64,000 nt of DNA, taken from Stenotrophomonas rhizophila (GTDB lineage: Bacteria > Pseudomonadota > Gammaproteobacteria > Xanthomonadales > Xanthomonadaceae). The stretch's first letter is position 1. Each line of letters begins with the position of its first letter. The notes under the pieces were generated by a model, which made no database searches, was not told the DNA's origin, and saw nothing but the letters and a program-made list of their open reading frames with translations. Below are positions 8,922 through 18,018 of the stretch, piece by piece. Made by a program: the position numbers and the translations under genes. The DNA lies in assembly GCF_000661955.1 (NCBI RefSeq), contig NZ_CP007597.1:3979728-4043727 (forward strand), in the 5' to 3' direction.

Positions 8922-10142
8922 TTACCGATCCGCGCTGGGCCCCCACGCCCCCGGCCGGCGCATCACCACCACCAGCGTGGCGGCCAACAGTGCCAGCACC
9001 ACCGCCGGCAGCCACCGCTCGCCCCACGTTTCCAGCATCACCCCACCCACCACCCCGGCGATGGCGATGGCCAGGTTCCAGCCGGTGACCACGAACGACT
9101 GCGCGATGTCGCCGGCCACCCCGGCGCGGCGCGCCACGGCGGTCTGGAACAAGGTGGGTACGCCGCCGAACGCCATGCCCCACACCACCGTGCCCAGCAC
9201 CAGCACCCAAGGCGATGCGGGCCACAGCGCGAAGGCCAGCGCCGCCAGCACGAACCCGGCCGTACTGGCCAGGACCAGCACGCGCAGCCAGCGGTCCACC
9301 CACAACCCGGTGATCCAGATGCCCGCCAGCGCGGCTACACCGAACACCAGCAGCAGCCGGTCCAGCCAGGCCACCGCGCCCGACAAGGCCGCGAACGGTT
9401 CGATGTAGGTGTACAGCACGTTGTGCGCCAGCACGAACAGGAACATGGTCAACAGCGCCGCGCGCATGCCCGGCAGCCGCCACACCGCGCCCAGCGTCTG
9501 CCGCGCGCCCGCGCCCGGTGCCGCCAGCGCCGGCAAGGCCAGCCGTGCCCACACCAGCAGGCCCACACTGAGCAGCGACATCAGCGCGAACGCCCAGCGC
9601 CAGCCGATGGTCTGCCCGAGCAAGGTGCCGGCGGGAATGCCCAGCGACAACGCCAACGGCGTACCCACCATCGCCACCGCGATGGCGCGCCCCTGCAACC
9701 GGGGCGCCACCATACGGCTGGCATAGCCGGCCACCAACGACCACAGCAAGCCCGCGCTGATACCGGCGACGAAGCGCGCCACCAGCATCACCGCGTAGTG
9801 GTGGGTCAGGGCTGTAATCGTATTGACCACCACGAAACCGGCGATCGCGGCCAGCAGCAGCGGTCGCCGCGGCAGGCGCTGGGTAAGGGCGGTCATCGGC
9901 AACGCGGTCACCAGCGACCCGAACGCATAGATGGTTACCAGCTGGCCCACCAGCGCGCGGCTCACGCCCAGATCGGCGCTCATCGGCGACAGCAGCCCGG
10001 CCGGCAAGGCTTCGGTGAGGATGGTGATGAAGCCGGCGCAGGCCAGCGCCAGCAACCCGGACAGCGGCAACCGTTCGGCCGCTACGGGCTCAGCGGCAAG
10101 CGCACACGCGCCGGCCTCGCCACTCATGCCTGCGCCGCTCAT
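8922..10142 (-). CDS. MFS transporter (DHA1 / AraJ-like efflux)
   Basis: The 406-residue product has about twelve membrane helices and begins with LSGLLALACAGFITILTEAL, typical of the drug:proton antiporter branch related to AraJ and sugar-efflux proteins. The ATG at 10142 is preferred: an AGGA site lies seven bases upstream, while the GTG at 10148 is too close to it. The gene is divergent from a LysR regulator, the usual arrangement for a substrate-induced pump. The substrate is unknown. The start overlaps the stop of a tiny upstream reading frame. Confidence 0.85.
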   Translation of the reverse strand: MSGAGMSGEAGACALAAEPVAAERLPLSGLLALACAGFITILTEALPAGLLSPMSADLGVSRALVGQLVTIYAFGSLVTALPMTALTQRLPRRPLLLAAIAGFVVVNTITALTHHYAVMLVARFVAGISAGLLWSLVAGYASRMVAPRLQGRAIAVAMVGTPLALSLGIPAGTLLGQTIGWRWAFALMSLLSVGLLVWARLALPALAAPGAGARQTLGAVWRLPGMRAALLTMFLFVLAHNVLYTYIEPFAALSGAVAWLDRLLLVFGVAALAGIWITGLWVDRWLRVLVLASTAGFVLAALAFALWPASPWVLVLGTVVWGMAFGGVPTLFQTAVARRAGVAGDIAQSFVVTGWNLAIAIAGVVGGVMLETWGERWLPAVVLALLAATLVVVMRRPGAWGPSADR

Positions 10143-10249
10143 GCCCACGTCCTGCTGGAACAGGCACTGGCACTGGCGAGTGACAGTAAGGCATCCACCG
10201 CGGCCAGCCGCAGCGGGGCAAAGGGGGGCGCATCAAGCACGGAGGACAT
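10139..10249 (-). CDS. Possible 36-residue leader ORF coupled to the MFS gene
   Basis: A short frame beginning MSSVLDAPPFAPL ends in TGA inside an ATGA overlap with the MFS start. It has only a weak GGAA upstream and no recognisable similarity. It may be a coupling or leader peptide, or chance. Confidence 0.25.
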   Translation of the reverse strand: MSSVLDAPPFAPLRLAAVDALLSLASASACSSRTWA

Positions 10250-10478
10250 GGCGGCATTCCAGCAACAGGGGGAGCGCCATGCTCGGCGTTCGGCGGCGCG
10301 CCAAACACCCAGGCAGCGGTCCACACATTCCGGACACTGCATTCCGCAATCCGCGCAGACCCCGTACCAGCAAGGGATGCAGCCGATGCCACCGCGGCAC
10401 GCACCACTGCATCCCACCGGCCGCGCGCCACCGCTGCGCCGGGCCGCTAGAGTGGCGCCTTTCCCCTTGGGTGCGGCC
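10250..10478. promoter_or_regulatory. Divergent LysR-MFS control region
   Basis: This stretch separates the LysR start (10479) from the MFS transcription unit. It should hold both promoters and the LysR binding site, but I could not pick a convincing T-N11-A box in the GC-rich sequence. Confidence 0.4.
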
Positions 10479-11381
10479 ATGTCGGCATTGGACAACATCG
10501 GCAACCTGCAGACCTTCGTGCACGTGGCCGACACCCGCAGCTTCGTCGACACCGGACGCCTGCTCGGCGTGTCGGCCTCGGCCACCGGCAAGACCATCAC
10601 GCGCCTGGAGCAGGCGCTGGGCGTGCGCCTGTTCCACCGCAGCACGCGCAGCGTGACCCTCACCGCCGAGGGCGAGCGCTTCCTGCTGCGGTGCCGGCGC
10701 ATCCTCGACGAGCTGGACACCGCCCGCACCGAACTGGCCCAGCAGGCCGCCGCCCCGTGTGGCGTGCTGCGGCTGAGCCTGCCGCTGGTGGGTGACCTCT
10801 CGCTGCCGATCCTGTCGGCGTTCATGGCCACCTACCCCGGCATCCGCCTGGAGCTGGATTTCGACGACCGCCTGGTGGATGTGGTCGAGGAAGGCTTCGA
10901 TGCGGTGCTGCGCGTGGGCGAGCCGTCCGACTCACGGCTCAGCGCGCGACGACTGGGCGTGTTCCCGCGCTACCTGGTGGCCTCGCCGGACTACCTGGCA
11001 CGGCGCGGCACGCCCCAGGCCCCGCCCGATCTGCTGCAGCACGACTGCCTGCACTACCGCTACCCCAGCAGCGGCAAGCTGGAACCGTGGCCGCTGCCAC
11101 GCGCGCCCGGAGAACCGGCGCTGGAGCTGCCGGTATCGATGGTGGCCAACACCATCGAGGCGCGCCTGGCCTTCGCGCTGGCCGGGCGCGGTATCGGCTA
11201 CATCCCCGAGCACTCGGTGCGTGCTGCGCTGGCCGATGGCCGCCTGGTGCGCGTGCTGCCCGAGCAGATCCACGCCTGCGGCACCTTCCACCTGCTGTGG
11301 CCGTCGGGCCGCCACGTGCTGCCCAAGCTGCGGGTATTCATCGATTTCGTCAGCGCGCGGCTCACCGGGGTTAGCTGTTGA
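10479..11381 (+). CDS. LysR-family transcriptional regulator
   Basis: The 300-residue product opens with a winged helix-turn-helix (residues 8-65: LQTFVHVADTRSFVDTGRLL, then LEQALGVRLFHRSTRSVTLT) and continues into a two-lobed periplasmic-binding-type effector domain of the CrgA/AaeR-like kind. The ATG at 10479 fits the family start exactly. It is divergent from the MFS pump gene and probably regulates it and itself. The inducer cannot be named. Confidence 0.92.
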   Translation: MSALDNIGNLQTFVHVADTRSFVDTGRLLGVSASATGKTITRLEQALGVRLFHRSTRSVTLTAEGERFLLRCRRILDELDTARTELAQQAAAPCGVLRLSLPLVGDLSLPILSAFMATYPGIRLELDFDDRLVDVVEEGFDAVLRVGEPSDSRLSARRLGVFPRYLVASPDYLARRGTPQAPPDLLQHDCLHYRYPSSGKLEPWPLPRAPGEPALELPVSMVANTIEARLAFALAGRGIGYIPEHSVRAALADGRLVRVLPEQIHACGTFHLLWPSGRHVLPKLRVFIDFVSARLTGVSC

Positions 11382-11556
11382 ACAGCGTGCATTCACTCCC
11401 TTGGCCCGGTGCAAATCTATACTGGCCGCGCGACAGCCAGTCGCCTGTGTAATGAGGTATGCCCGCATGCGCCAGTGATGCCCCGCCGTCTGTTTGACGG
11501 CCTGTGTCCTTCCCGCCCCGTGCGTGAAGGGAACCCACGGCATCCCTGGAGGTCGC

Positions 11557-13167
11557 ATGACCGCATTTTCTCTCACGCTCGACCGCGTGACCTGCACCCT
11601 CCCCGATGGGCGGGTCCTGTTTTCCGATATCAGCACCCACATCGACACCACCCCGACTGGCCTGGTCGGGCGCAATGGCGTGGGCAAGAGCGTGCTGGCC
11701 CGCGTGTTGGCTGGCCAGCACGCGCCCAGCGCCGGCCAGGTGCAGCGCACCGGCCATGTGCACCTGCTGGCCCAGCACAGCGGCGCCCCACCGGGCAGCA
11801 TCGCCGCCCTGGCCGGCGTGGCCCCGCTGCTGGATGCGTTGGCGCGCATCGAGGCCGGCAGTGTCGACCCCGCCGATTTCACCGTGGTGGGCGAGCGCTG
11901 GAACATCCGCGAACAGCTGCAGGCGCAATGGCAGCAGTTGGGATTGCCGCCGTTGGATCCCGCGCGGCCGGCCGCGTCGCTCAGCGGTGGCCAGGCCATG
12001 CAGGTGGCCCTTGGCGGTGCGCTGCTGTCGCAGGCCGACGGCCTGATCCTCGACGAACCCAGCAACCATCTCGATGCCAGCCACCGCACGCGGCTGCTGG
12101 ATGCGTTGGCGCAATGGCGCGGCGGCCTGGTGGTGATCAGCCACGACCGCCGCGTGCTGGGCGCGATGCAGCGCATCGTCGAACTGTCGCCGGGCGGGCT
12201 GCGCAGCTACGGCGGCAACTACGACCTGTACGCCGCGCAGAAGCACGACGAGCACAGTGCCGCCACCGAACTGCTCGCCCTGCGCAAGCGCGAGCGGCGC
12301 CACCAGCACGATGCCGCGCGCGAACAACGCGAACGGCTTGAGCACCGCCAGTCGCGCGCGCAGCGCACCGCGCGCACGGCCAACCAGGCGCCGATCCTGC
12401 TGGGCGGCATGAAGAACCGCAGCGAGCACAGTGCCGGGCGCTGGCAGGCCCAGCAGCTGGAGCGCAGCGCGGTGGTGGACGCCCGCGTGCGCGACGCCGC
12501 TGCGCAGCTGGACGATGCCACCGGAATTGCCCTGCTGCCCCCCCACCACGCAGAGCCCGGGCCGCAGCGCGTGGCCGAGCTCACCGACGTCCAGCTGCCG
12601 TGGGTGTCGCCGCCGTGGCAGCACCACACCCTGCAGGTGCAGCGCGGCCAACGCATCGGCGTGCGCGGCCCGAACGGCAGTGGCAAATCCACGTTGCTGC
12701 GGCTGCTGGCCGGCCAGTGTGAGGCCGTCGCCGGTACCTGCACGGTAGCCGCGCGCACCGCGCTGCTCGACCAATCCCTGTCGTCGCTGCCGGCGCAGGC
12801 AACGGCGCTGGAGCTGCTGCGCGATGCCCACCCCGACGGCGGCGACGCCGATGCGCGCACCCGGCTCGCGCTGCTCGGGCTGGACGCCGAACGCAGCCTG
12901 CGCCCGCTGTCCACGCTGAGTGGCGGCGAGCGCCTGAAAGCCGCGCTGGCCGCCGTGCTGTACGCGCGCGCGCCGCCGCAGTTGCTGCTGCTCGACGAAC
13001 CCGGCAACCACCTCGACCTGCCCTCGCTGGCCGCGCTGGAGCAGATGCTCAGCCAGTTCCCGGGCACGCTGATGCTCGTCTCGCACGACCCGGCGCTGCT
13101 CGACGCCGTGGGGCTGACCCACTACCTGGACGCAGCCGCCGAAGGCTGGTCGTTGACGGCGGTGTAA
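11557..13167 (+). CDS. ABC-F family ATPase
   Basis: The 536-residue product has two ATP-binding cassettes and no membrane helices. The first has GRNGVGKS, LSGGQAM and LILDEPSNHLD; the second has GPNGSGKST, LSGGERL and LLLDEPGNHLD. Between them is a charged linker rich in arginine and glutamate (about 235-310). This is the ABC-F layout (Uup/YheS/EttA relatives), proteins that act on ribosomes rather than as transporters. GGAGG five bases before ATG 11557 fixes the start. The role, housekeeping or antibiotic protection, is not resolved. Confidence 0.88.
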   Translation: MTAFSLTLDRVTCTLPDGRVLFSDISTHIDTTPTGLVGRNGVGKSVLARVLAGQHAPSAGQVQRTGHVHLLAQHSGAPPGSIAALAGVAPLLDALARIEAGSVDPADFTVVGERWNIREQLQAQWQQLGLPPLDPARPAASLSGGQAMQVALGGALLSQADGLILDEPSNHLDASHRTRLLDALAQWRGGLVVISHDRRVLGAMQRIVELSPGGLRSYGGNYDLYAAQKHDEHSAATELLALRKRERRHQHDAAREQRERLEHRQSRAQRTARTANQAPILLGGMKNRSEHSAGRWQAQQLERSAVVDARVRDAAAQLDDATGIALLPPHHAEPGPQRVAELTDVQLPWVSPPWQHHTLQVQRGQRIGVRGPNGSGKSTLLRLLAGQCEAVAGTCTVAARTALLDQSLSSLPAQATALELLRDAHPDGGDADARTRLALLGLDAERSLRPLSTLSGGERLKAALAAVLYARAPPQLLLLDEPGNHLDLPSLAALEQMLSQFPGTLMLVSHDPALLDAVGLTHYLDAAAEGWSLTAV

Positions 13168-13176
13168 ACGGACGCG

Positions 13177-14508
13177 TCAGTGCCGCGACCACGCCGGGAA
13201 CGCGTCGGGCAGCAGCTGCCACAGCATCGGTCCGGCGCGCATTTCGGTATCGGTGAGCAGGCAAGCGTCGAACTCGGCACGCACCGCGCGCTCGTCCATC
13301 TCCACCCCGATCACCGCCAGCTCCTGGCGGCGATCGCCCCACCACGGGTGCCACATCCGGCGCATGGTCTGGTACTCGCCGGCATCGCCCACCTCGTCCC
13401 TGCCCGGCATCGGCGCGGTCCAGCAGGCGGCCTGTTGGCGCACCCAGCCCACGTCGGTGTACGGCACCTGCGGCGGCGGCAGCAGCGGCGGAGTGTCTTC
13501 CAACCCGGCCTCCACCCGCTGGCGCGCGGCGTACCAGAAACCGGCAGCCTCGGTGCGGGTAGCCGCGCCCACGCTGGACAGCTCGCCCACCCAGTCCATG
13601 CGGTTGGCCAGCCAGAAGAAGCCCTTGCTGCGGATCACCGGCCCCAGCCCCTGCTGCAGCAGCTGCGCGAAGCGCTGCGGGTGGAATGGCCGGCGCGCCC
13701 GGTACACGAAGCTGCTGATGCCGTACTCCTCGGTCTCCGGCGTATGCACGCCACGCAGTGCCTGCATCCAGCCCGGTGCCAACTGCGCCTTGATGTAGTC
13801 GAAGCGATGCGTGTCCAGCACCTCGTGCAGCGGTACGTTGCCGTGCTCGGACAACACCAGCCGCGCGTCGCGGTTCATCGCGCGCAGCACGGCCTGGGTC
13901 GACTGCAGCGTGTCGTCGGTGATCAGGTCGCACTTGCTCACCACGATCACATCGGCAAACTCGATCTGCTCGGCCAGCAGGTTGACCACCCCGCGCACGT
14001 CATCGGCGCCGGCCTGCTGGCCACGGTCGGCAAGCCGGTCGGTCGAGCCGAAGTCGTGCAGGAACTGCTGCCCGTCCACCACCGTCACCATCGTGTCCAA
14101 CCGTGCGATGTCGTTGAGGCAGAAGCCGTCCTCATCGCGTACCGAGAACGTGGCCGCCACCGGCATCGGTTCGGCGATACCGGTCGATTCGATCAGCAGG
14201 TAGTCGTAGCAGCCCTCGGCGGCCAACCGTTTGACCTCCTGCAGCAGGTCGTCGCGCAGGGTGCAGCAGATGCAGCCATTGCTGAATTCCACCAGGGTCT
14301 CTTCAGTACGGCGCAGCGCCGCGCCGCCATCGCGCACCAGCTGCGCGTCGATGTTGATCTCGCTCATGTCGTTGACGATCACCGCCACCCGCCGTCCCTC
14401 GCGGTTGCGCAGCAGCTGGTTGAGCAGCGTGGTCTTGCCGGCGCCAAGGAAACCGGACAACACGGTTACCGGCAGGCGGGCATCGGTGGGGGCAGCAGTG
14501 GCGTTCAT
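13177..14508 (-). CDS. CobW/COG0523 family GTP-binding metallochaperone
   Basis: The 443-residue product has the P-loop GFLGAGKTT, the metal-binding NGCICCTLR motif characteristic of COG0523 GTPases, SKCDL for guanine recognition, and a CobW C-terminal domain. It is of the ZigA/YciC type, which delivers zinc under limitation. A Zur-like palindrome lies 25 bases upstream of ATG 14508 and is shared with a divergent merC gene, which strongly supports a zinc role. The last residues ([10 protein letters not shown]) end ten bases from the ABC-F stop on the other strand. Confidence 0.92.
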   Translation of the reverse strand: MNATAAPTDARLPVTVLSGFLGAGKTTLLNQLLRNREGRRVAVIVNDMSEINIDAQLVRDGGAALRRTEETLVEFSNGCICCTLRDDLLQEVKRLAAEGCYDYLLIESTGIAEPMPVAATFSVRDEDGFCLNDIARLDTMVTVVDGQQFLHDFGSTDRLADRGQQAGADDVRGVVNLLAEQIEFADVIVVSKCDLITDDTLQSTQAVLRAMNRDARLVLSEHGNVPLHEVLDTHRFDYIKAQLAPGWMQALRGVHTPETEEYGISSFVYRARRPFHPQRFAQLLQQGLGPVIRSKGFFWLANRMDWVGELSSVGAATRTEAAGFWYAARQRVEAGLEDTPPLLPPPQVPYTDVGWVRQQAACWTAPMPGRDEVGDAGEYQTMRRMWHPWWGDRRQELAVIGVEMDERAVRAEFDACLLTDTEMRAGPMLWQLLPDAFPAWSRH

Positions 14509-14532
14509 GGAAGGACAGGGTCCGCAGCGGAA

Positions 14533-14556
14533 TGAAATGTTACTATATAACATTCA
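14533..14556. promoter_or_regulatory. Zur-like operator between cobW and merC
   Basis: An AT-rich near-palindrome, TGAAATGTTA then CTA then TATAACATTCA, stands out in GC-rich sequence. It matches the proteobacterial Zur box (GAAATGTTATA and its complement). It lies between the divergent cobW and merC starts, so one repressor dimer pair could control both in response to zinc. Confidence 0.85.
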
Positions 14557-14576
14557 CCGATCCGGGCCCCACCCCC

Positions 14577-14948
14577 ATGAAGCGTTCCTCAACCCTGCTC
14601 GATGCCGGCGCCATCGCCCTGTCCAGCCTGTGCCTGCTGCACTGCCTGGCCCTGCCGATCCTGGCCGCCACCCTGCCGTTGTTCGGGGTGTGGGCGCAGG
14701 CCGAATGGGTGCACGTGCTGTTCGTGGCCATCGCCGCCCCACTGACCGGCTTCGCCCTGTGGCGCGCACACCGCCAGCAGCGCCTGCCTGCAGCGGCCGT
14801 CACCAGCGCCGCGCTGGGCCTGCTGCTGTTGCTGGCCGGCGCCGCCGAGTGGCCCAGCCACGAGAGCGAAACCCCGATGACCGTCGCCGGCAGTCTGCTG
14901 TTGGCAGCCACGCATGTCTGGAACGCATGGCGGCGGCATCGGCATTGA
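14577..14948 (+). CDS. MerC-domain inner-membrane protein
   Basis: The 123-residue product has four predicted membrane helices and the LCLLHC cysteine pair of MerC proteins in helix 1. MerC was defined as a mercuric ion importer, but chromosomal MerC-domain proteins beside Zur boxes and COG0523 GTPases are more likely involved in zinc handling. It is divergent from cobW over the Zur box. The ATG at 14577 is chosen because the upstream in-frame ATG at 14532 would make the operator coding. Confidence 0.85.
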   Translation: MKRSSTLLDAGAIALSSLCLLHCLALPILAATLPLFGVWAQAEWVHVLFVAIAAPLTGFALWRAHRQQRLPAAAVTSAALGLLLLLAGAAEWPSHESETPMTVAGSLLLAATHVWNAWRRHRH

Positions 14949-15019
14949 GCGGGTGTCAGCCGTAGCGGCGGGCGTGATGCGGCCCCGCGTCAGCGCGCGG
15001 CCGCCCGCCGTCACCGCAC

Positions 15020-15352
15020 TCAGCGGTGCAGCAGCATCGACACGAGGAACAGCGCCAACGGTGCCGTGCTGACCACCGCACCGACGATCCCCAGCCACGG
15101 CCAGCGTTCCTGGCGCACCCGCGAGGCCATGCTGGCCACCAGCCCCACGGCCGCCGCCGCGAGCACGCCGATGGCGACGCCGGTGGTACCGGCCCCGGCA
15201 ATGACGCCGTGATTGGCCACGCCGGCCAGCCAGCCGGCCGCACCGCCTACGGGCAGGCCAAGGAAACTGCACAGCCCCAACAGGGGCGCGCGCGTGGCAC
15301 GCGGTGATGCGGGAACGGATGCTGGTGCGGGCGAAAGGGTGTCCTGGGGCAC
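15020..15352 (-). CDS. Small membrane protein, unknown
   Basis: A product of about 110 residues with three or four hydrophobic segments rich in glycine and alanine (GLPVGGAAGWLAGVANHG, TTGVAIGVLAAAAVGLVA, a third near the end). No family is recognised. The GTG at 15352 (VPQDTLSP) is my choice; in-frame ATGs at 15397 and 15412 are possible, and none has a good ribosome site. Confidence 0.55.
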   Translation of the reverse strand: MPQDTLSPAPASVPASPRATRAPLLGLCSFLGLPVGGAAGWLAGVANHGVIAGAGTTGVAIGVLAAAAVGLVASMASRVRQERWPWLGIVGAVVSTAPLALFLVSMLLHR

Positions 15353-15484
15353 AGGCGCTACTCGTCTGGAATGTCTCCACCGTACACCCGGGCGCATGGC
15401 AGCGGCGTACACGGTGGCCTCTCTACACGGCGTCGTTGGACGAGGTTGCCTAGACTGCGCCTATCGCCGTAGGAGGTCACCGCC

Positions 15485-15910
15485 ATGCGCCCTGCCGCTT
15501 CACTGCTTCTGCTTGCCCCGGTACTGCTGCTTGGCGCCTGCGGCAACCACGACAACGGCGCGGGCGTGTTCTCCGCCGATCCCCTGCTGGGCTGCTACGC
15601 CACCCACGCGCGCAAACCCGCCGAGTTCCGCATCGAGCAGCAGCAGGGCCAGTACTTCGTCAGCTTCAACCGCGACGAGCAATGGCAGCGCGAGTCCACG
15701 GCGTTGCAGGTTTCCTCGCGCGCGGACATCACCCGCTACTTCAAGGACGATGCCGACCAGATCGACAAGGCGTTGGTCCGGCCCACTGGCGGGTTCGGTA
15801 TCTTCCACTTCAACCCGGGCGCCACGCTCAAGGGCAAGGACAAGAACAGCGACTACATGGCCCTGGTACTGATCGGGGCCGGGCCGGTGTTCAAGGTGCG
15901 CTGCGGCTGA
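15485..15910 (+). CDS. Lipoprotein, unknown function (copy 1)
   Basis: The 141-residue product begins with a lipoprotein signal ending LLLGACGN; the ribosome site AGGAGGT eight bases upstream is near perfect. The mature part starts with LLGCYATH and has YFVSFNRDEQW and a cysteine near the end (KVRCG). It is clearly similar in layout and motifs to the lipoprotein at 16587-17039 (GCYA, YF-F/IAY, a D/A-Q-I-x-x-AL stretch), so the two are paralogues. A transposase gene lies between them on the other strand. Confidence 0.8.
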   Translation: MRPAASLLLLAPVLLLGACGNHDNGAGVFSADPLLGCYATHARKPAEFRIEQQQGQYFVSFNRDEQWQRESTALQVSSRADITRYFKDDADQIDKALVRPTGGFGIFHFNPGATLKGKDKNSDYMALVLIGAGPVFKVRCG

Positions 15911-15932
15911 TCCTGGCGACAACGGCATTACC

Positions 15933-16418
15933 TCAGCATGGCACCTCCTCCTGCCGCCCCGTGCGATGGATGGAGCTGTACGGCCACTCCATCGCATCGC
16001 GCACGTGGCCGTGCTTCACCGGGTTCTGGTGCACATAGGCCACGTGCCGATGGAAATCGTCCTCGTCCAGGATGCGGTGTTCGCGGAAACTGCTGTGCCA
16101 CAGCGGCCGCGCGGAACGATCGCGACGCAGCACCGCGCGCGGCGGCTTGCCCGGTAGATGGCGGTCGAAGATGGCCTGGATCTGTGTCCAGCGCCGGTGC
16201 CCGTCATCGTCCCCCGCCGGCAGCGTCCAGACGCCATGCAGATGGTCGGGCAGCACCACGATGGCGTCGATGCGGAATGGCCGTGCCTGCTGCGCTACGC
16301 GGAACGCCAGCCGCAATGCCTGCGCGTGCTCCACCAGCAACCCGGTGTGGGCACGGTGCAGGTGCGCGCTGAAGAAGTACGCGTTGCCGGGCTGCCAGGG
16401 GCGGTGATCGGAGGACAT
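15933..16418 (-). CDS. REP-associated tyrosine transposase (RAYT, TnpA-REP)
   Basis: The 161-residue product is a single-domain Y1 HUH protein. The metal motif is in VLPDHLHGVWTLP and the catalytic tyrosine in HVAYVHQNPVKHG, followed by WPYSSIHR, all typical of RAYTs. These enzymes cut and join the REP palindromes of their host; here the SMAG-type elements in the window are the likely partners. No REP flanks this copy directly. ATG 16418 is chosen; GTG 16424 is also in frame. It sits between two paralogous lipoprotein genes. Confidence 0.88.
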   Translation of the reverse strand: MSSDHRPWQPGNAYFFSAHLHRAHTGLLVEHAQALRLAFRVAQQARPFRIDAIVVLPDHLHGVWTLPAGDDDGHRRWTQIQAIFDRHLPGKPPRAVLRRDRSARPLWHSSFREHRILDEDDFHRHVAYVHQNPVKHGHVRDAMEWPYSSIHRTGRQEEVPC

Positions 16419-16586
16419 GCACACAGTGTCCGTGTCCGCCTGCGAAGCAACGATCAGGACACGCAGTGCCGCTGGCTGGGAAAGCCACGCACGGTGCTGT
16501 CATCGCATGAGCCGCGGCGGGTCAGGCATCCCCTCATCGGGGTGGCGACGCTAGACTGCGCGGTCACCCGCACCCGTGGCTGCCTG

Positions 16587-17039
16587 ATGCGATTGTCCGC
16601 CCTGTTGTTGCCTGCGCTTGTGCTGCTGGCCGGCTGCGGCAACGGCGATTCGATCGGCCAGGGGCGGTTGATCGGCTGCTATGCCGCACCGGGGCCACAC
16701 AGCCGGGAAAGCGTCAAACTCACGCGCGTGGACGGCCGTTACTTCATCGCCTACCGGCTCGCCTCGCCCTGGCGCCAGGTGGACACACCGCTGATCACCC
16801 CCGACGACGAGCAGCGCGCGACCCTGTTCAATGCGGCCGAGCTTGCCCAGATCGAAGACGCCCTGCTGACCCCGGACGGCCAGAGTGGCGTGTTCCGTTT
16901 CAAGGCCGGTGCACGCGTCCACGGCGAAGCGCTGGACGATGCGCATGTGGTGGTCGAAGGCGGCCAGGTGCGTGCCATGCGCAAGCAACGCTGCCAGTGG
17001 TTGTTCAGCCGCGGAACGCTGTTGCGCTACGGAACCTGA
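16587..17039 (+). CDS. Lipoprotein, unknown function (copy 2)
   Basis: The 150-residue product has a lipobox LLAGCGN and a mature part starting RLIGCYAAPG. It shares with the 15485 lipoprotein the GCYA start, YFIAY strand, LAQIEDALL helix and a late cysteine (KQRC), with a longer tail. It probably arose by duplication. It converges with the next gene with 12 bases between stops. Confidence 0.78.
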   Translation: MRLSALLLPALVLLAGCGNGDSIGQGRLIGCYAAPGPHSRESVKLTRVDGRYFIAYRLASPWRQVDTPLITPDDEQRATLFNAAELAQIEDALLTPDGQSGVFRFKAGARVHGEALDDAHVVVEGGQVRAMRKQRCQWLFSRGTLLRYGT

Positions 17040-17051
17040 CGCGCACCGTCA

Positions 17052-17861
17052 TCAGCGATGCTGCGCCTCGCAGGCGACCCGCGCGGTGGCGGCGATCCGC
17101 TCCACCAGAATCGCGTCCTCGCGACGGCCCAGCCGTTCAAACGCCTTGGAGGAGTCGGGCAGCAGCCGACGCAGCGCTTGACTGACCGGCACCGACCAGG
17201 TGGTCACGGCGGCATCGCCTGCACCGGGGTCACCCAGCACCCACGGCAGCATCAGCAACGTGCGCTCGTTGGAAGCCAGCACCTGCGGTGGTCGGTGCTC
17301 GTAGCGGATCACCACCCGCATGGCGGGGTCATCATCGGTCCAGATGCCGCTGGCGTAGTAACGACCCAGCTGTGCCTTCAGGGAGGCGCCCTGCAGCAGC
17401 GCATGCACCTTGGCCTCGAACGCGCGCGGGGTGCAACCAGGTGCCGGCGTCGAATAGTCCGGCAGCGCCTGTTCCAGTATCCGCGCTGGCCGCACCCGTC
17501 GCGCCACCGCGTCCACGCCGCGCTCGCGCGACCACGGTGGAGCGGAAACCGCCCACAGCAGCTCGGCAACGCGTTGCGCCGGGATCGCATCGGTCACCAC
17601 CGCATCCGGGTCGTCCTGGCTGTCCAGCTGCGAGCTGCGCTGGAACGTGCGTCGGCCCGCGCCCGGTTCCAATCGGTGCACTTCGTCCACCCGGCCCCAG
17701 CCGCTGTACTGGTACCGGATCACGATGGACTGCACGTCCTGCAAGGCGCCTGCCGGCGGGCCATGCGGCGCGCTGCAGCCGGTAACCAGCACTACGCCCA
17801 GCATCATCAGTGCGCGCGCCCAGCGCGGGAAATGGCGGATGTACTCCAACGGTGTGACCAC
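17052..17861 (-). CDS. Lipoprotein, unknown
   Basis: The 269-residue product starts at GTG 17861 after AGGGA at six-base spacing. A hydrophobic stretch ends in the lipobox LVTGCSAP. The mature part has mixed strands and helices, with IVIRYQYSGWGRVDEVHRL and MRVVIRYEHRPPQV as repeated strand patterns. No family is recognised. It is likely an envelope lipoprotein. Confidence 0.7.
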   Translation of the reverse strand: MVTPLEYIRHFPRWARALMMLGVVLVTGCSAPHGPPAGALQDVQSIVIRYQYSGWGRVDEVHRLEPGAGRRTFQRSSQLDSQDDPDAVVTDAIPAQRVAELLWAVSAPPWSRERGVDAVARRVRPARILEQALPDYSTPAPGCTPRAFEAKVHALLQGASLKAQLGRYYASGIWTDDDPAMRVVIRYEHRPPQVLASNERTLLMLPWVLGDPGAGDAAVTTWSVPVSQALRRLLPDSSKAFERLGRREDAILVERIAATARVACEAQHR

Positions 17862-18018
17862 GTCGATTCCCTGTAAGGCCCTGCAGCACGGTATGCCGCC
17901 GGTACTATAGAGCCTCCCGCGCTCCCGCAGCCTGCCCCCGGGCGCGGTCTCAGGTACGATGCCCTCCCCTGGCTGACCTGACGCCACGCTGCCCCGCAGC
18001 CCCGGCGCCCCCACTCCC

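Noticed and set aside
14577..14948. Mercury resistance operon
   Set aside because: MerC is alone, with no merR, merA, merT or merP, and lies beside a Zur box and a zinc-type GTPase.
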